64,000 bases of DNA from Xanthobacter autotrophicus Py2 (GTDB lineage Bacteria > Pseudomonadota > Alphaproteobacteria > Rhizobiales > Xanthobacteraceae). The notes beneath the pieces are model-generated. The model saw only the letters and a program-made list of their open reading frames with translations. It made no database searches and was not told the DNA's origin. The translations under genes and the position numbers were made by a program. Within the stretch, counting starts at the first letter, position 1; each line of letters starts with the position of its first letter. The stretch spans positions 868,001 through 932,000 of the forward strand of contig CP000781.1 in NCBI GenBank assembly GCA_000017645.1, written 5' to 3'. Positions 50,479 to 60,353 of this stretch are shown in pieces.

Positions 50479-51849
50479 TCAGGCGGCACGGGGCGTGAAG
50501 CGGCCGAGGTCCCGCAGGGGGCGGCCGCTGTCGAGATGGCGCTCGATCTCCTCCAGGCTCACGCCGGAGGTTTCGGGCACCAGCCATTGGGTGAAGGCGA
50601 GGCCGACCACGCAGACCACCGCATAGAGGCCGAACACGCCGGCCAGGCCGAACTCCGCCACCAGCACCGGGAAGCTGAACACCACCAGGAAGTTGAAGCC
50701 CCAGTTGACCAGCGAGGCGATGCTCATGCCCAGCGCCCGCACGTCGAGCGGGAACACCTCGGACATCATCACCCAAGGCAGCGGGCCGATGGCGATGGCG
50801 AAGGAGGCGATGTAAAGCACCAGCCCGCCAAGGGCGAGCTTGCCCATCATCTCGCTGCCGGTGGCCGCGCCGATGGCGATGACGCTCAGCGCCACCGCCG
50901 TGCCGGCAAAGCCGATCAGCAGCAGCAGTCGCCGGCCCAGCCGGTCGATGAGGGCCATGCCGACGAGGGTCATCAGCACGTTGACCACGCCGATGCCGGC
51001 GGTGGCCAGGATCTGGGTGGTGGTGGAGCTGAAGCCGGACAGCTCGAACACGGTGGGGGCGTAATAGATCACCGCGTTGATGCCCGAAAGCTGCTGCAAC
51101 AGGAACAGCCCCATGGCGACGATGAGCGCCGGCCGCACCCGCGGGGTGAGCAGGTCGGACAGGCGCGCCTTGCGGTTCTCGTCCTGGGTGGCGCCGGTGA
51201 GGATCTCGGCGAACTCGGCCTTCACCGCCGGGTCGCTCTCGGACTTCTCGCGCACGCGGGCCAGCGCCGCCCGGGCCTCGGCTTCCCGGCCGCGCACGGC
51301 GAGCCAGCGCGGCGTGTCCGACAGGCCGAAGATGCCCACGAACAGGGCGATGGCCGGCACCGCGCCCACCGCGAACATCCAGCGCCAGGATTCGTGGAAG
51401 GCGTAGCCCACCACATAGGCGCCGAGGATGCCGAGCGTGATGGCGAGCTGGTAGATGGAGACCAGCATGCCGCGCTGCGCAGCCGGCGCGCATTCGGAAA
51501 TGTAGAGCGGCGCCATCATGGCGGCGACGCCGACGCCGAGGCCGATGATGAGCCGGGCGAAGGTGAGGGTCCACAACCCGAAGGCGAAGGCGCTCAGGAG
51601 CGCGCCGACCACGAACAGGACGGCGGCGGCCAGCAGCAGCCGGCGCCGACCCAGGGCCAGGGCGAGGCGGCCGCCGACAATGGCGCCGAGGAACGCGCCG
51701 AACGGCACGGCGGCCGTCATCATGCCCTCGGCGACGGGGTCGATACCGAGGTCGCGGCGCAGCGGTGCCAAGGCGCCGGCGATGACGCCTTCGTCGAAGC
51801 CGAACAGCGCCCCGGCGATGCCGGCTATAGCGGCGATGAGATACATCAT
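50479..51849 (-). CDS. MFS sugar-porter family transporter
   Basis: The protein has 456 residues and twelve membrane segments. The sugar-porter signatures are GFDEGVIAGALAPL in helix 1, LGRRRLLL after helix 2, RLIIGLGVGVAAMMAPLYISE in helix 4, QQLSGINAVIYYAP in helix 7, DRLGRRLLLL after helix 8 and PETSGVSLEEIE at the end. The family carries hexoses and inositols with protons. GGAGGGGG precedes the ATG. It lies between the aminotransferase gene and the small/GMC genes on the same strand, so it probably moves the substrate or product of that pathway. Confidence 0.92.
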   Translation of the reverse strand: MMYLIAAIAGIAGALFGFDEGVIAGALAPLRRDLGIDPVAEGMMTAAVPFGAFLGAIVGGRLALALGRRRLLLAAAVLFVVGALLSAFAFGLWTLTFARLIIGLGVGVAAMMAPLYISECAPAAQRGMLVSIYQLAITLGILGAYVVGYAFHESWRWMFAVGAVPAIALFVGIFGLSDTPRWLAVRGREAEARAALARVREKSESDPAVKAEFAEILTGATQDENRKARLSDLLTPRVRPALIVAMGLFLLQQLSGINAVIYYAPTVFELSGFSSTTTQILATAGIGVVNVLMTLVGMALIDRLGRRLLLLIGFAGTAVALSVIAIGAATGSEMMGKLALGGLVLYIASFAIAIGPLPWVMMSEVFPLDVRALGMSIASLVNWGFNFLVVFSFPVLVAEFGLAGVFGLYAVVCVVGLAFTQWLVPETSGVSLEEIERHLDSGRPLRDLGRFTPRAA

Positions 51850-51973
51850 GGGGCGCCCCCTCCCGGAGTGCGGTTTCAGGTGTTTGTTATGCGGGACCCG
51901 GATCGCGCTCGAGATCCAGGACACAGAACGTGTGATCCGATCGGCCTGCGACGCGGGCCGATCGGCGAGTGCT

Positions 51974-53296
51974 CTACGCGAGCACCACTTTCGCCACCTT
52001 GCGCATGGCGGTGATGATGTCGTCCACGTCCTGCGACGTGAGCGTCGAGGCGATGGTCAGCAGCGCGCCGCGGGCGTTCAGCTCGTCGCAATGGGGCAGG
52101 GCCCCGGCGGCATAGCTGTAGTCGGCACCGAACGCATTGGAGGGGTGGGTCCAGGGGAAGCCGTCGCGGCTGTCGGACCTCTTGTTCACCAGGCTCGGAA
52201 TGTTCGAGTACCAGTGCATGCCCCATTCGCGCATGGTGAGGCAGGCCAGCGACCCGGGCGGGCCGGCGATGCCTTCCGCGCGCAGGGCGTCGACGAAGCG
52301 GCGGGCGGTGGCCTCGTCCTTCAGGGTCATGATGAGGAAGGGGCCGGTGTCGCCCGCCGGGTCCGGAATGGTGCGGAAGCCGAGGCCGGGGGTGCCGGCC
52401 AGCGCGTCGCGGATGCGCCACTTGGCGGTGCGCATGGCGCCGGTGATCAGCGGCAGCTTGCGCATCTGGGCGAGGCACATGGCGCCGGTCAGCTCCGACA
52501 TGCGGGCGCCGACGCCCCACAGCTGGCAGGTCTCGTCCGAGGTGTCGAGCCGGCCCTGGGCGTTGCGCGGATAGCCGAGGTCGTGCAGCGCCACGATGCG
52601 GCGAAACAGGTCGTCGCGCTCAGTCACCACCATGCCGCCGTCGCCGGAGGTCATGTTCTTGTTGAGCTGGAAGGAGAAGATGCCGACATCGCCGAAGGTG
52701 CCCACGGCCTTGCCGTTCTGGCTCGAGCCGGCGGTCTGGGCGCAGTCCTCGATGAGGCCGATGCCACGCTCGCGGCAGATGCGGGCGACCTCCGCCACAC
52801 GCCCCGGTGCCCCGCTCATGTGCACCATCAGCGCGGCGCGGGTGTTGGGGCCGATCTTGCGTTCCACGTCGGCGGGATCGAGGGTGAAGCAGTCGTCCAC
52901 GTCCACGAGGCGCGGGATGGCGCCGGCGCGCACCACCGCGCTCACGCAGCTGACCCACAGATAGCCGGGCACCAGGACTTCGTCGCCGGGGCCGATCTCA
53001 AGCGCGGACATGGCGATGGACAGGGCCGCCGTGCCGGAGGAAACGCCCAGCGCGTGCTTGTGGCCGAAGGCGGCGCACCATTCCTTCTCGAGGGTGTCCA
53101 CCATGTGCTGGAGGTCGGGCCCGTAGAAGCGGAAGGGGCTCTTGGCGCGCACCACGCGGGAGACCAGCTCCAGCTCCTCGTCGCCGATCCAGTGGGCGCC
53201 GGGTAATTCCCACGGCAGCGGCGCCTTGCGAACCGGCTCCCCTCCCTCGATGGCGAGACGATTGGCGTGCTCATGCGCAGTGGCCGAGGCAGTCAC
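51974..53296 (-). CDS. DegT/DnrJ/EryC1/StrS-family aminotransferase (amino-sugar/cyclitol type)
   Basis: The protein has 440 residues. SSGTAALSIAMSALEIGPGDEV and LVPGYLWVSCVSAV open the PLP fold. VHMSGAPGRV and LIEDCAQTAGS (Asp for the pyridine nitrogen) are typical. SFQLNKNMTSGDGG carries the PLP-binding lysine. The family uses glutamate or glutamine to aminate keto-sugars and keto-cyclitols. The downstream transporter, small protein and GMC dehydrogenase suggest the ketone is made by the GMC enzyme. MosB of rhizopine synthesis is a member of this family, so scyllo-inosamine is one possible product. The substrate is inferred. Confidence 0.92.
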   Translation of the reverse strand: MTASATAHEHANRLAIEGGEPVRKAPLPWELPGAHWIGDEELELVSRVVRAKSPFRFYGPDLQHMVDTLEKEWCAAFGHKHALGVSSGTAALSIAMSALEIGPGDEVLVPGYLWVSCVSAVVRAGAIPRLVDVDDCFTLDPADVERKIGPNTRAALMVHMSGAPGRVAEVARICRERGIGLIEDCAQTAGSSQNGKAVGTFGDVGIFSFQLNKNMTSGDGGMVVTERDDLFRRIVALHDLGYPRNAQGRLDTSDETCQLWGVGARMSELTGAMCLAQMRKLPLITGAMRTAKWRIRDALAGTPGLGFRTIPDPAGDTGPFLIMTLKDEATARRFVDALRAEGIAGPPGSLACLTMREWGMHWYSNIPSLVNKRSDSRDGFPWTHPSNAFGADYSYAAGALPHCDELNARGALLTIASTLTSQDVDDIITAMRKVAKVVLA

Positions 53297-53454
53297 GTGA
53301 CGCTCTCCCCTGAGTACCGGATTTATCGATTGAAACCTGTCAGGCCGGGATTTTTCCTGTACTTATGCTCCTGCCTCGCCGCAGCTTACAAGTCCTTTCC
53401 GTTTGACGGCTAAAGGATACCTCACCCCGGCTGCGGACCCTCCGGAGCGACCCC

Positions 53455-54789
53455 ATGAAGACGCTGCTGCTCACCGCCAGTCTGGTGTTGCTGTTCGGCA
53501 TTCTTTTCGGCTTCAGCACAGCATCCATCGCCGGTGTGGTCGAGGCCATCGCCCAGGCGTTCGCCTTGTCCACCCGCGCCACCGAGATGGTGGTGACCTC
53601 CCTGCTGGTGGGCTGCTTCATCGGGGCCGCCGCCGCCGCGCCGGTGTCGGCACGAATCGGCCGGCGTCCCGCCTGCCTGCTCGCCGCCGTGCTGGCCATG
53701 GCCGGCTATAGTCTGATTCCGCTGGGACAAGGCGTTGCGCCGGGGGCGGGCATGCTGGTGGCGGCCCGCATCCTCATCGGGCTCGGGGTCGGCCTGTCCT
53801 CCATGGTGGTGCCCATGTATGCGGCCGAGGTGACGCCGGCGCGACATCGGGGAGCGGTGGTGTCCCTGTTCCAGCTCGCCATCACCCTCGGCATCCTCGC
53901 CGGCTATGCGGTGCCGCTGGCCCTGATCGGCCGCGCCTCCTGGCAGCAGATGCTGGGCGGCGGGGTGCTGGTCGCGGCGGCCTGCGCCGCCATCGTGCTG
54001 CTGCTTCCGGAAAGCCCGCGCTGGCTCAGGTCCAGGGGCATGAGCGCCCGCGCGGACGCGGCCGCCCGCGCGCTCGGCATCTCCGACGAGATGGGGGAGG
54101 AGCACGCACCGGACGGCGCCAACTGGCGGGCCGTGCTCGGCCGCGGCGCCACCGGGGCGGTGCTGGTGCTGTGCAGCGTGCTGTTCGTGCTGCAAAACTT
54201 CTCCGGCATCGACGGTATTCTTTATTACGCGCCGCACATCTTCACCGAGCTGGGCTTTCCGGCGGGAACGGCGGCACTGGCCGCCACCTTCGGCCTCGGC
54301 CTGTTCAACGTCATCGCCACCATCGCCGCCATGGCGCTGGTGGACCGGCTCGGCCGCCGGCCGTTGCTGATCGTGGGGTCGGCGGCCATGGCGGTGAGCC
54401 TTGGCGCCGTCATCGTCGCGGCGCTGGCCGACTGGCCCTGGGTGGCGCTGGCGGGGCTGTGCGCCTATATCGTCGCCTTCGCCCTCAGCCTCGGGCCCTT
54501 GCCCTATGTGCTCATGTCGGAGCTGTTCCCCTCCGCCATCCGCGAGCGGGGCATCGCGGTGGCCTCGGCCACCAGCTGGCTCTTCAACGGCATCGTCGCT
54601 GGCACCTTCCTTTCCGTGGTCCAGGGCATCGGCCTGGCCGGCACCATCGGCATCTTCTTCGTGGTCTGCGTGCTGTCGCTGGTGGTCTCGGTGCTGTTCG
54701 TGCCGGAGACGCGCCGGATCGGGCTGGAGGAGATCGAGGCCGACGTGCTGGACGGACGGCCGCTTCGGCAGCTCGGTGCCGGCGGCTAA
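53455..54789 (+). CDS. Second MFS sugar-porter family transporter
   Basis: The protein has 444 residues and twelve membrane segments. GFSTASIAGVVEAI, RIGRRPACL, RILIGLGVGLSSMVVPMYAAE, LPESPRWLR, QNFSGIDGILYYAP, DRLGRRPLLI and VPETRRIGLEEIE are the sugar-porter landmarks. It is related to the porter at 50,479 but clearly different, so it is not a recent copy. GGAG precedes the ATG. It diverges from the aminotransferase over 158 bp and may share its regulation; one porter might import the precursor and the other export the product. Confidence 0.92.
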   Translation: MKTLLLTASLVLLFGILFGFSTASIAGVVEAIAQAFALSTRATEMVVTSLLVGCFIGAAAAAPVSARIGRRPACLLAAVLAMAGYSLIPLGQGVAPGAGMLVAARILIGLGVGLSSMVVPMYAAEVTPARHRGAVVSLFQLAITLGILAGYAVPLALIGRASWQQMLGGGVLVAAACAAIVLLLPESPRWLRSRGMSARADAAARALGISDEMGEEHAPDGANWRAVLGRGATGAVLVLCSVLFVLQNFSGIDGILYYAPHIFTELGFPAGTAALAATFGLGLFNVIATIAAMALVDRLGRRPLLIVGSAAMAVSLGAVIVAALADWPWVALAGLCAYIVAFALSLGPLPYVLMSELFPSAIRERGIAVASATSWLFNGIVAGTFLSVVQGIGLAGTIGIFFVVCVLSLVVSVLFVPETRRIGLEEIEADVLDGRPLRQLGAGG

Positions 54790-54907
54790 ACCGGCCCGCC
54801 AAAAGGGTGATCACGCTCCGTCGAGCCGATCCCGCGCGCTCTGGCCGCGCCGGGCGACCTCCGCTATAGGGGTGCGCGGTTGCCGTTCCCCAATGAGGAG
54901 TTGTCCT

Positions 54908-56032
54908 GTGGCCGACGTGATTGATCGCGCGCCCAACGCCGTTGTTTCCACAGTCGTTCGGCTGGGAGCGTCGGCGGTGCTCCTCGGCGGCACCTTGCTG
55001 CTGGCGGGATGCGGCGAGGCACCGGAGGCGAAGGCGCCCGAGCCGCGTCCGGTGCGCACCGTTCTTGCCACCAGCCGCGCGGCCAGCGATGCGGTGACCC
55101 TCACCGGCCAGGTGGAGGCGCAGAACGAGGCCACCTACGGCTTCCGCATCGGCGGGCGCATCATCGAGCGGCTGGTGAATGTGGGCGACCAGGTAAAGCC
55201 TGGGCAGGTGCTGGCGCGGCTCGATCCCCAGGACGAGCAGAACGCCCTGCGCTCGGCCCAGGCGGCGCTTTCGGCGGCCAACGCCAATCTCAGCCAGACC
55301 CGCAACCAGTATGAACGCCAGCGCCAGCTGCTGGCCCGTGGCTTCACCCCCCGCGCCCAGTATGAGCAGGCCGAGCAGGCCTTCCTCAACGCCCGCTCCC
55401 AGGTGGAGGACACCGAGGCCCGCCTGCGGATGGCGCAGGACCGGCTCGGCTTCACCGAGCTGAAGGCGGATTCCGCCGGCGTCGTCACCCAGCGGCGGGC
55501 CGAGCCCGGCGAGGTGGTGCAGGCCGGCCAGCCGGTGGTGGAGGTGGCGCGCCGCGACGGCCGCGACGCCGTGTTCGAGGTGCCGGCCGCGCTCCTCACC
55601 TCCCTGCCCGGCGATCCCGAGGTGGAGGTGGCCCTTTCGGGCGACCCCGCCGTCAAGGCCGCCGGCCGGGTGCGCGAGGTGGCGCCGCAGGCGGATCCGG
55701 TCACCCGCACCTTCCGCGTGCGCGTCGGCCTCATCGATCCGCCGGAGGGGCTGCGGCTCGGCACCACGGTGACCGGCCGCGTGGTGGTGGACAGCGGCCC
55801 GGTGATCGAGATCCCGGCCAGCGCGCTCACCCGATTCAATGACAAGCCGGCGGTGTGGGTGGTGGACCCGAAGGCGCAGACGGTCTCCCTGCGCAATGTG
55901 GAGGTGCTGCGCTTCAGTCCCGCCACCGTGAGTGTGGCCGAGGGGCTCAAGCCCTCCGAGATCGTGGTGACGGCGGGCGTTCAGGCGCTCCATCCGGGGC
56001 AGAAGGTGCGCCTTCTGGGGACCCAGCTGTGA
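54908..56032 (+). CDS. RND efflux periplasmic adaptor lipoprotein
   Basis: The GTG at 54908, with GAGGAG before it, gives 374 residues. A lipoprotein signal ends LLLAGCGE, so the protein is anchored by Cys in the inner membrane. The biotinyl-lipoyl half-motifs (GRIIERLVNVGDQVKPGQVLARL and the later ADSAGVVTQRRAEPGEVVQAGQ) flank a coiled-coil hairpin of about 100 residues. Beta-barrel and membrane-proximal domains follow. It joins the RND pump encoded next (4-bp GTGA overlap) to an outer-membrane channel not encoded here. Longer upstream starts would lie inside the sugar-porter gene. Confidence 0.92.
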   Translation: MADVIDRAPNAVVSTVVRLGASAVLLGGTLLLAGCGEAPEAKAPEPRPVRTVLATSRAASDAVTLTGQVEAQNEATYGFRIGGRIIERLVNVGDQVKPGQVLARLDPQDEQNALRSAQAALSAANANLSQTRNQYERQRQLLARGFTPRAQYEQAEQAFLNARSQVEDTEARLRMAQDRLGFTELKADSAGVVTQRRAEPGEVVQAGQPVVEVARRDGRDAVFEVPAALLTSLPGDPEVEVALSGDPAVKAAGRVREVAPQADPVTRTFRVRVGLIDPPEGLRLGTTVTGRVVVDSGPVIEIPASALTRFNDKPAVWVVDPKAQTVSLRNVEVLRFSPATVSVAEGLKPSEIVVTAGVQALHPGQKVRLLGTQL

Positions 56033-59000
56033 GCGGCGGGTTCAACCTCTCCGCCTGGGCGCTGAAGCACCGCTCGGTCATCATCTATCTCATGGCCATC
56101 TCGGTGGTGGCCGGCATCATGGCCTTCCGGAACCTGGGCCGGGCGGAAGACCCGACCTTCGTCATCAAGACCATGGTGGTGCAGGCCAACTGGCCCGGCG
56201 CCACCCTGGAGGAGACGTTCCGGCAGGTGAGCGAGCGGCTGGAGCGCAAGCTCCAGGAGGTGCCCAAGCTCGACTATCTGGAGAGCTACACCAAGCCCGG
56301 CACCACCACCATCTTCGTGCACCTGAAGGGCTCGGCCACGGCGGCCGAGGTGCCGGACATCTGGTACCACGTGCGCAAGAGCGTGGGCGATATCCGCCAC
56401 ACCCTGCCGCAGGGCATCGTCGGGCCGTTCTTCAACGACGAGTTCGGCGACACCTTCGGCATCATCTACGGCTTCACCGCCGACGGCTTCTCCCATCGCG
56501 AACTGCGCGACTATGTGGAGGACGTGCGTTCCGAGCTGCTGCACGTGCCCGATGTCTCCAAGATCGAGATCCTCGGCGCCCAGGACGAGCGCATCTTCAT
56601 CGAGTTCTCCATGCAGGAGCTCGCCAGCCTCGGCATCGACCGCGCGGCGGTGCTTTCGGCGCTGCAGAGCCAGAACATCGTGCGCCCCTCGGGCGAGGTC
56701 CAGACCGGGGCGGAGAACATCTCCATCCGCGTGTCCGGCGCCTTCACCTCGGAAGCCGATGTCGCCAACGTGAATTTCGTGGTGAACGGCCGGCTCATCC
56801 GCCTCGCCGACATCGCCACCATCCGGCGCGGCTATGCCGATCCGCCCCAGCCCATGTTCCGGGTCAACGGCCAGCCGGCCATCGGCCTTGCCATCGCCAT
56901 GCGCGACGGCGGCGACATCCTCGCCATGGGCAAGTCCATCGACAGGACCATGAACGGCCTCATCGCCAACCTGCCCGTGGGCATCGAGGCGCATCTGGTG
57001 GCGGACCAGGCGGTGACGGTGAACAGCGCCATCGCCGAGTTCATGGAAAGCCTGTGGCAGGCGGTGGCCATCATCCTCGTGGTGTCGTTCATCGCCCTCG
57101 GGGTAAGGGCCGGCGCCATCGTGGCCCTCGCCATCCCGCTCACGCTCGCCATCGTGTTCGCGCTGATGCAGCTGGTGCACATCGACATGCAGCGCATCTC
57201 GCTGGGCGCGCTCATCATCGCGCTGGCGCTCATGGTGGACGACGCCATGACCACCACCGACGCCACCCTGACGCGTCTCGCCGCCGGCGACGACAAGGTG
57301 ACGGCGGCGTCCTACGCCTTCAAGGCCTATGCGGCGGCGATGCTGGCGGGCACGCTGGTGACGGTCGCCGGCTTCGTGCCGGTGGGTTTTGCGGCCTCGT
57401 CTGCGGGCGAATACACCTTCACCCTGTTCGCAGTTGTGGCCATCGCGCTGCTGGTGTCGTGGATCGTGGCGGTGCTGTTCGCCCCGCTGATGCAGGTGCT
57501 GATCCTGAAGGCCCCGCCCAAGGACAAGATCCCCGATCCGGACGCCCCGCCCACGGGGGTCATGGGGCTCTACCGCTCCTTCCTCATCTTCTGCCTGCGG
57601 CTGCGCTGGGCCACCATCGCCGTCACCCTCGGCCTGTTCGCGCTGTCGGTGCTGGCGCTGCCGCTCATCCCGTCCCAGTTCTTCCCCTCGTCGGACCGGC
57701 CCGAGCTGCTGGTGGACCTCGCCTCGCCGCAGAATGCCTCCATCTACCAGAGCGAGAAGGTAGCGCAGGCGTTCGACGCGGTGCTGGCCAAGGATCCGGA
57801 CGTGGCCCGCTGGTCCACCTATGTGGGCCGCGGCGCCATCCGCTTCTATCTGCCCCTCGACGTGCAACTGCCCAACGACTTCTTTGCCCAGACGGTGATC
57901 GTGGCCAAGGACGTGGCCGGGCGCGATCGCCTCAGGGCCAAGCTGGAGAAGGTGCTGGCGGAGGACTTCCCCCAGCTCGTCGCCCGCGTCTCGCCGCTGG
58001 AGCTGGGCCCGCCGGTGGGCTGGCCGGTGCAGTATCGGGTGTCGGGACCGGACATCGAGAAGGTGCGCACCATCGCCTTCGACCTCGCCGCCGTGATGGC
58101 CTCCAACCCCAAGGTGGAGACCGTCAATTACAACTGGATCGAGCCGGCGCGGCAGGTGCGCATCAAGGTGGACCAGGACGAGGCGCGGCTGCTCGGCCTG
58201 TCCACGGCGCAGCTTGCCGGCGTGCTCAACACCGTGCTGTCGGGACAGGCGGTGACGCAGGTGCGCGACGACATCTATCTCGTCAACGTGGTGGCCCGCG
58301 CCACCGACGAGGAGCGCGTGTCGCTCGCCACCCTCGGCACCCTCCAGGTGCCGCTGCCCAGCGGGCGGACCGTGCCGCTGAGCCAGATCGCCACCTTCGA
58401 TTATACCCAGGACTATCCCGCCGTCTGGCGCCGCGACCGGGTGCCCACCCTGACGGTACAGGCGGACGTGCGGCGCGGCATCCTGCCGGAAGGCGTGGTG
58501 GCGCAGCTCGATCCCAAGATCGACGCCCTGCGCCGGACCCTGCCGGCGGGCTACGCCATCACCGTGGGCGGCACAGTGGAGGAGAGCGCGGCCTCGCTCG
58601 CCTCGGTGGTCGCCGTGGTGCCGGTGATGCTGCTGCTCATGTTCTCGGTGCTCATGTTCGAGCTGAAGAGCTTCCAGCGCCTCGTCATCGTGCTGTCGGT
58701 GGCGCCGCTTGGCCTCATTGGCGTGGTGGTGGCGCTGCTGGTCTCGGGGCGGCCTTTGGGCTTCGTGGCCATCCTCGGCGTGCTGGCGCTGATCGGCATG
58801 ATCACCAAGAATGCGGTCATCCTCATCGGCCAGATCGAGGCCGACCGCGCTGCGGGCAAGAGCGTGTGGGACGCAGTGGTGCACGCCTCCTCCACCCGCT
58901 TCCGACCCATCATGCTCACCGCGGTGTCCACGGTGCTGGGCATGATCCCCATCGCGCCCACGGTGTTCTGGGGGCCCATGGCCTTCGCCATCATGGGCGG

Positions 59001-59124
59001 GCTTCTGGTGGGCACGCTGCTCACCCTCATCTTCCTGCCGGCGCTCTACGTGGCCTGGTTCGGCCCCGATACGGGTCCTGAGCCGGTGGCCGCGCCCAAG
59101 GTGGAGCGGGCGCAGGCAGCCTGA
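56029..59124 (+). CDS. RND efflux pump inner-membrane subunit
   Basis: A GTG at 56029 overlaps the adaptor stop by 4 bp and gives 1031 residues, the usual size. The order is one membrane helix (SVIIYLMAISVVAGI), a large periplasmic domain, helices 2-6 with ISLGALIIALALMVDDAMTTTDA (the proton-relay Asp pair), then the second half with LGVLALIGMITKNAVILIGQIEADR. It belongs to the HAE1/AcrB-like group whose members expel drugs, lipids or metabolites by proton exchange. Substrate cannot be read from sequence. Two hairpins follow the stop. Confidence 0.94.
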   Translation: MSGGFNLSAWALKHRSVIIYLMAISVVAGIMAFRNLGRAEDPTFVIKTMVVQANWPGATLEETFRQVSERLERKLQEVPKLDYLESYTKPGTTTIFVHLKGSATAAEVPDIWYHVRKSVGDIRHTLPQGIVGPFFNDEFGDTFGIIYGFTADGFSHRELRDYVEDVRSELLHVPDVSKIEILGAQDERIFIEFSMQELASLGIDRAAVLSALQSQNIVRPSGEVQTGAENISIRVSGAFTSEADVANVNFVVNGRLIRLADIATIRRGYADPPQPMFRVNGQPAIGLAIAMRDGGDILAMGKSIDRTMNGLIANLPVGIEAHLVADQAVTVNSAIAEFMESLWQAVAIILVVSFIALGVRAGAIVALAIPLTLAIVFALMQLVHIDMQRISLGALIIALALMVDDAMTTTDATLTRLAAGDDKVTAASYAFKAYAAAMLAGTLVTVAGFVPVGFAASSAGEYTFTLFAVVAIALLVSWIVAVLFAPLMQVLILKAPPKDKIPDPDAPPTGVMGLYRSFLIFCLRLRWATIAVTLGLFALSVLALPLIPSQFFPSSDRPELLVDLASPQNASIYQSEKVAQAFDAVLAKDPDVARWSTYVGRGAIRFYLPLDVQLPNDFFAQTVIVAKDVAGRDRLRAKLEKVLAEDFPQLVARVSPLELGPPVGWPVQYRVSGPDIEKVRTIAFDLAAVMASNPKVETVNYNWIEPARQVRIKVDQDEARLLGLSTAQLAGVLNTVLSGQAVTQVRDDIYLVNVVARATDEERVSLATLGTLQVPLPSGRTVPLSQIATFDYTQDYPAVWRRDRVPTLTVQADVRRGILPEGVVAQLDPKIDALRRTLPAGYAITVGGTVEESAASLASVVAVVPVMLLLMFSVLMFELKSFQRLVIVLSVAPLGLIGVVVALLVSGRPLGFVAILGVLALIGMITKNAVILIGQIEADRAAGKSVWDAVVHASSTRFRPIMLTAVSTVLGMIPIAPTVFWGPMAFAIMGGLLVGTLLTLIFLPALYVAWFGPDTGPEPVAAPKVERAQAA

Positions 59125-59132
59125 GACGACAA

Positions 59133-59186
59133 CGGTCCCCGAGCGGGGCCGTACTCAACCGGGGCCGGGCCGCACGGCCGGGCCCC
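59133..59186 (+). terminator. Hairpins after the RND operon
   Basis: A first stem is CGGTCCCCG/CGGGGCCG (59,133-59,151, one G-U pair). A second, larger stem runs 59,161-59,186, with 12-base arms and one mismatch around CA. No T-run follows, so termination efficiency is uncertain. Confidence 0.55.
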
Positions 59187-59324
59187 CAAGACAAGAAGGT
59201 GCTTTGCCGGCCTGGCGTCCTTACCGTCGGGCCGGCACCTGCTCCACGACCTCGGGGAGGGCACGACCGGGTGCCGCAACGGGCGGCGACGACGGGACGA
59301 AGCGCGTTCACAGAGGTGTCGAAG

Positions 59325-60350
59325 ATGGAACGGGAACCGGTACTTGTTGATTTCGCGCTGCAGGGCGGTGGCTCCCACGGCGCCTTCACCTGGGGTGTGC
59401 TCGACCGCCTGCTGGAGGAAACCTGGCTGGAGATCGAGGGCGTGTCCGGCACCTCCGCCGGCGCCATGAATGCGGCGGTGCTCGCGGATGGCTATGCCGC
59501 CGGCGGCCGGCAGGGCGCCCAGCAGGCGCTGGAAAGCTACTGGCGCCACGTGTCCGAGGCGGCGCGCTTCAGCCCGTTCAAGCGCTCGCCCCTCGACAAG
59601 ATGTTCGGCCGCTGGTCGCTCGACAGCGCGCCGGGCTTCCTGTTCATGGACATCATGACGCGCATGTTCTCGCCCTATCAGTACAATCCCTTGGGCGGGA
59701 ACGCGCTGGCGCCGATCCTCGCCAAGCAGATCGACTTCGAGCGCCTGCGCGCTTCTCCCATCAAGGTGTTCATCACCGCCACCAATGTGCGCACCGGGCG
59801 GCCGCGGGTGTTCCGCAACGCCGAAATCACCCCCGAGGTGCTGATGGCCTCGGCCTGCCTGCCCACCCTGTTCCAGGCGGTGGAGATCGACGGCGAGCCC
59901 TATTGGGACGGCGGCTATTCGGGCAATCCCACCCTGGCGCCGTTGGTGAGCGAACTGACGTCGGACGACACGATCCTGGTCCCCATCAACCCGCTGGAGC
60001 GGCCCGGCACGCCCAAGACGCCATCGGAAATCCTCAACCGCCTTAATGAAGTGTCCTTCAATTCGGTGGCGGTGAAGGAACTGTACATGATGGCGATGCT
60101 GCAGCGGCACGCCAGCGAGCTTTCCGGCGATACGGAAGCCTGCAACTGGGCGCGCATGCGGGTGCATATCGTGCGCAACCCCATCATGGCGACGCTGGGA
60201 TTTTCCTCCAAGCTCAACGCGGAGTGGGACTTCCTGACCATGCTCAAGGAGGAGGGGCGCAAGGCGGCCCAGGTCTTCCTCGACGACCATGGCCACGACA
60301 TCGGCAAGGCGTCCACCGTCCGCTTCGAAGAATTGCTGCAGGAGCTGTGA
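59325..60350 (+). CDS. Patatin-like phospholipase
   Basis: The ATG at 59325 gives 341 residues. The patatin catalytic features are present: oxyanion loop LQGGGSHGAF (about 13), nucleophile elbow GTSAG (about 45) and DGGY with the Asp partner (about 196). MEREPVL at the start has no signal peptide, so the enzyme is cytoplasmic or peripheral. Members release fatty acids from phospholipids or storage lipids. GXSXG and DGG are both intact. A GntP-family permease starts 3 bp after the stop, so the two are co-transcribed, though a shared pathway is not obvious. Confidence 0.9.
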   Translation: MEREPVLVDFALQGGGSHGAFTWGVLDRLLEETWLEIEGVSGTSAGAMNAAVLADGYAAGGRQGAQQALESYWRHVSEAARFSPFKRSPLDKMFGRWSLDSAPGFLFMDIMTRMFSPYQYNPLGGNALAPILAKQIDFERLRASPIKVFITATNVRTGRPRVFRNAEITPEVLMASACLPTLFQAVEIDGEPYWDGGYSGNPTLAPLVSELTSDDTILVPINPLERPGTPKTPSEILNRLNEVSFNSVAVKELYMMAMLQRHASELSGDTEACNWARMRVHIVRNPIMATLGFSSKLNAEWDFLTMLKEEGRKAAQVFLDDHGHDIGKASTVRFEELLQEL

Positions 60351-60353
60351 CGC

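Noticed and set aside
55981..58884. Minus-strand open frame of 967 codons opposite the RND pump
   Set aside because: It is a by-product of high GC and codon bias of the pump gene: His/Asp/Gly/Arg-rich composition, no recognisable motif, and the plus-strand gene has complete RND signatures.
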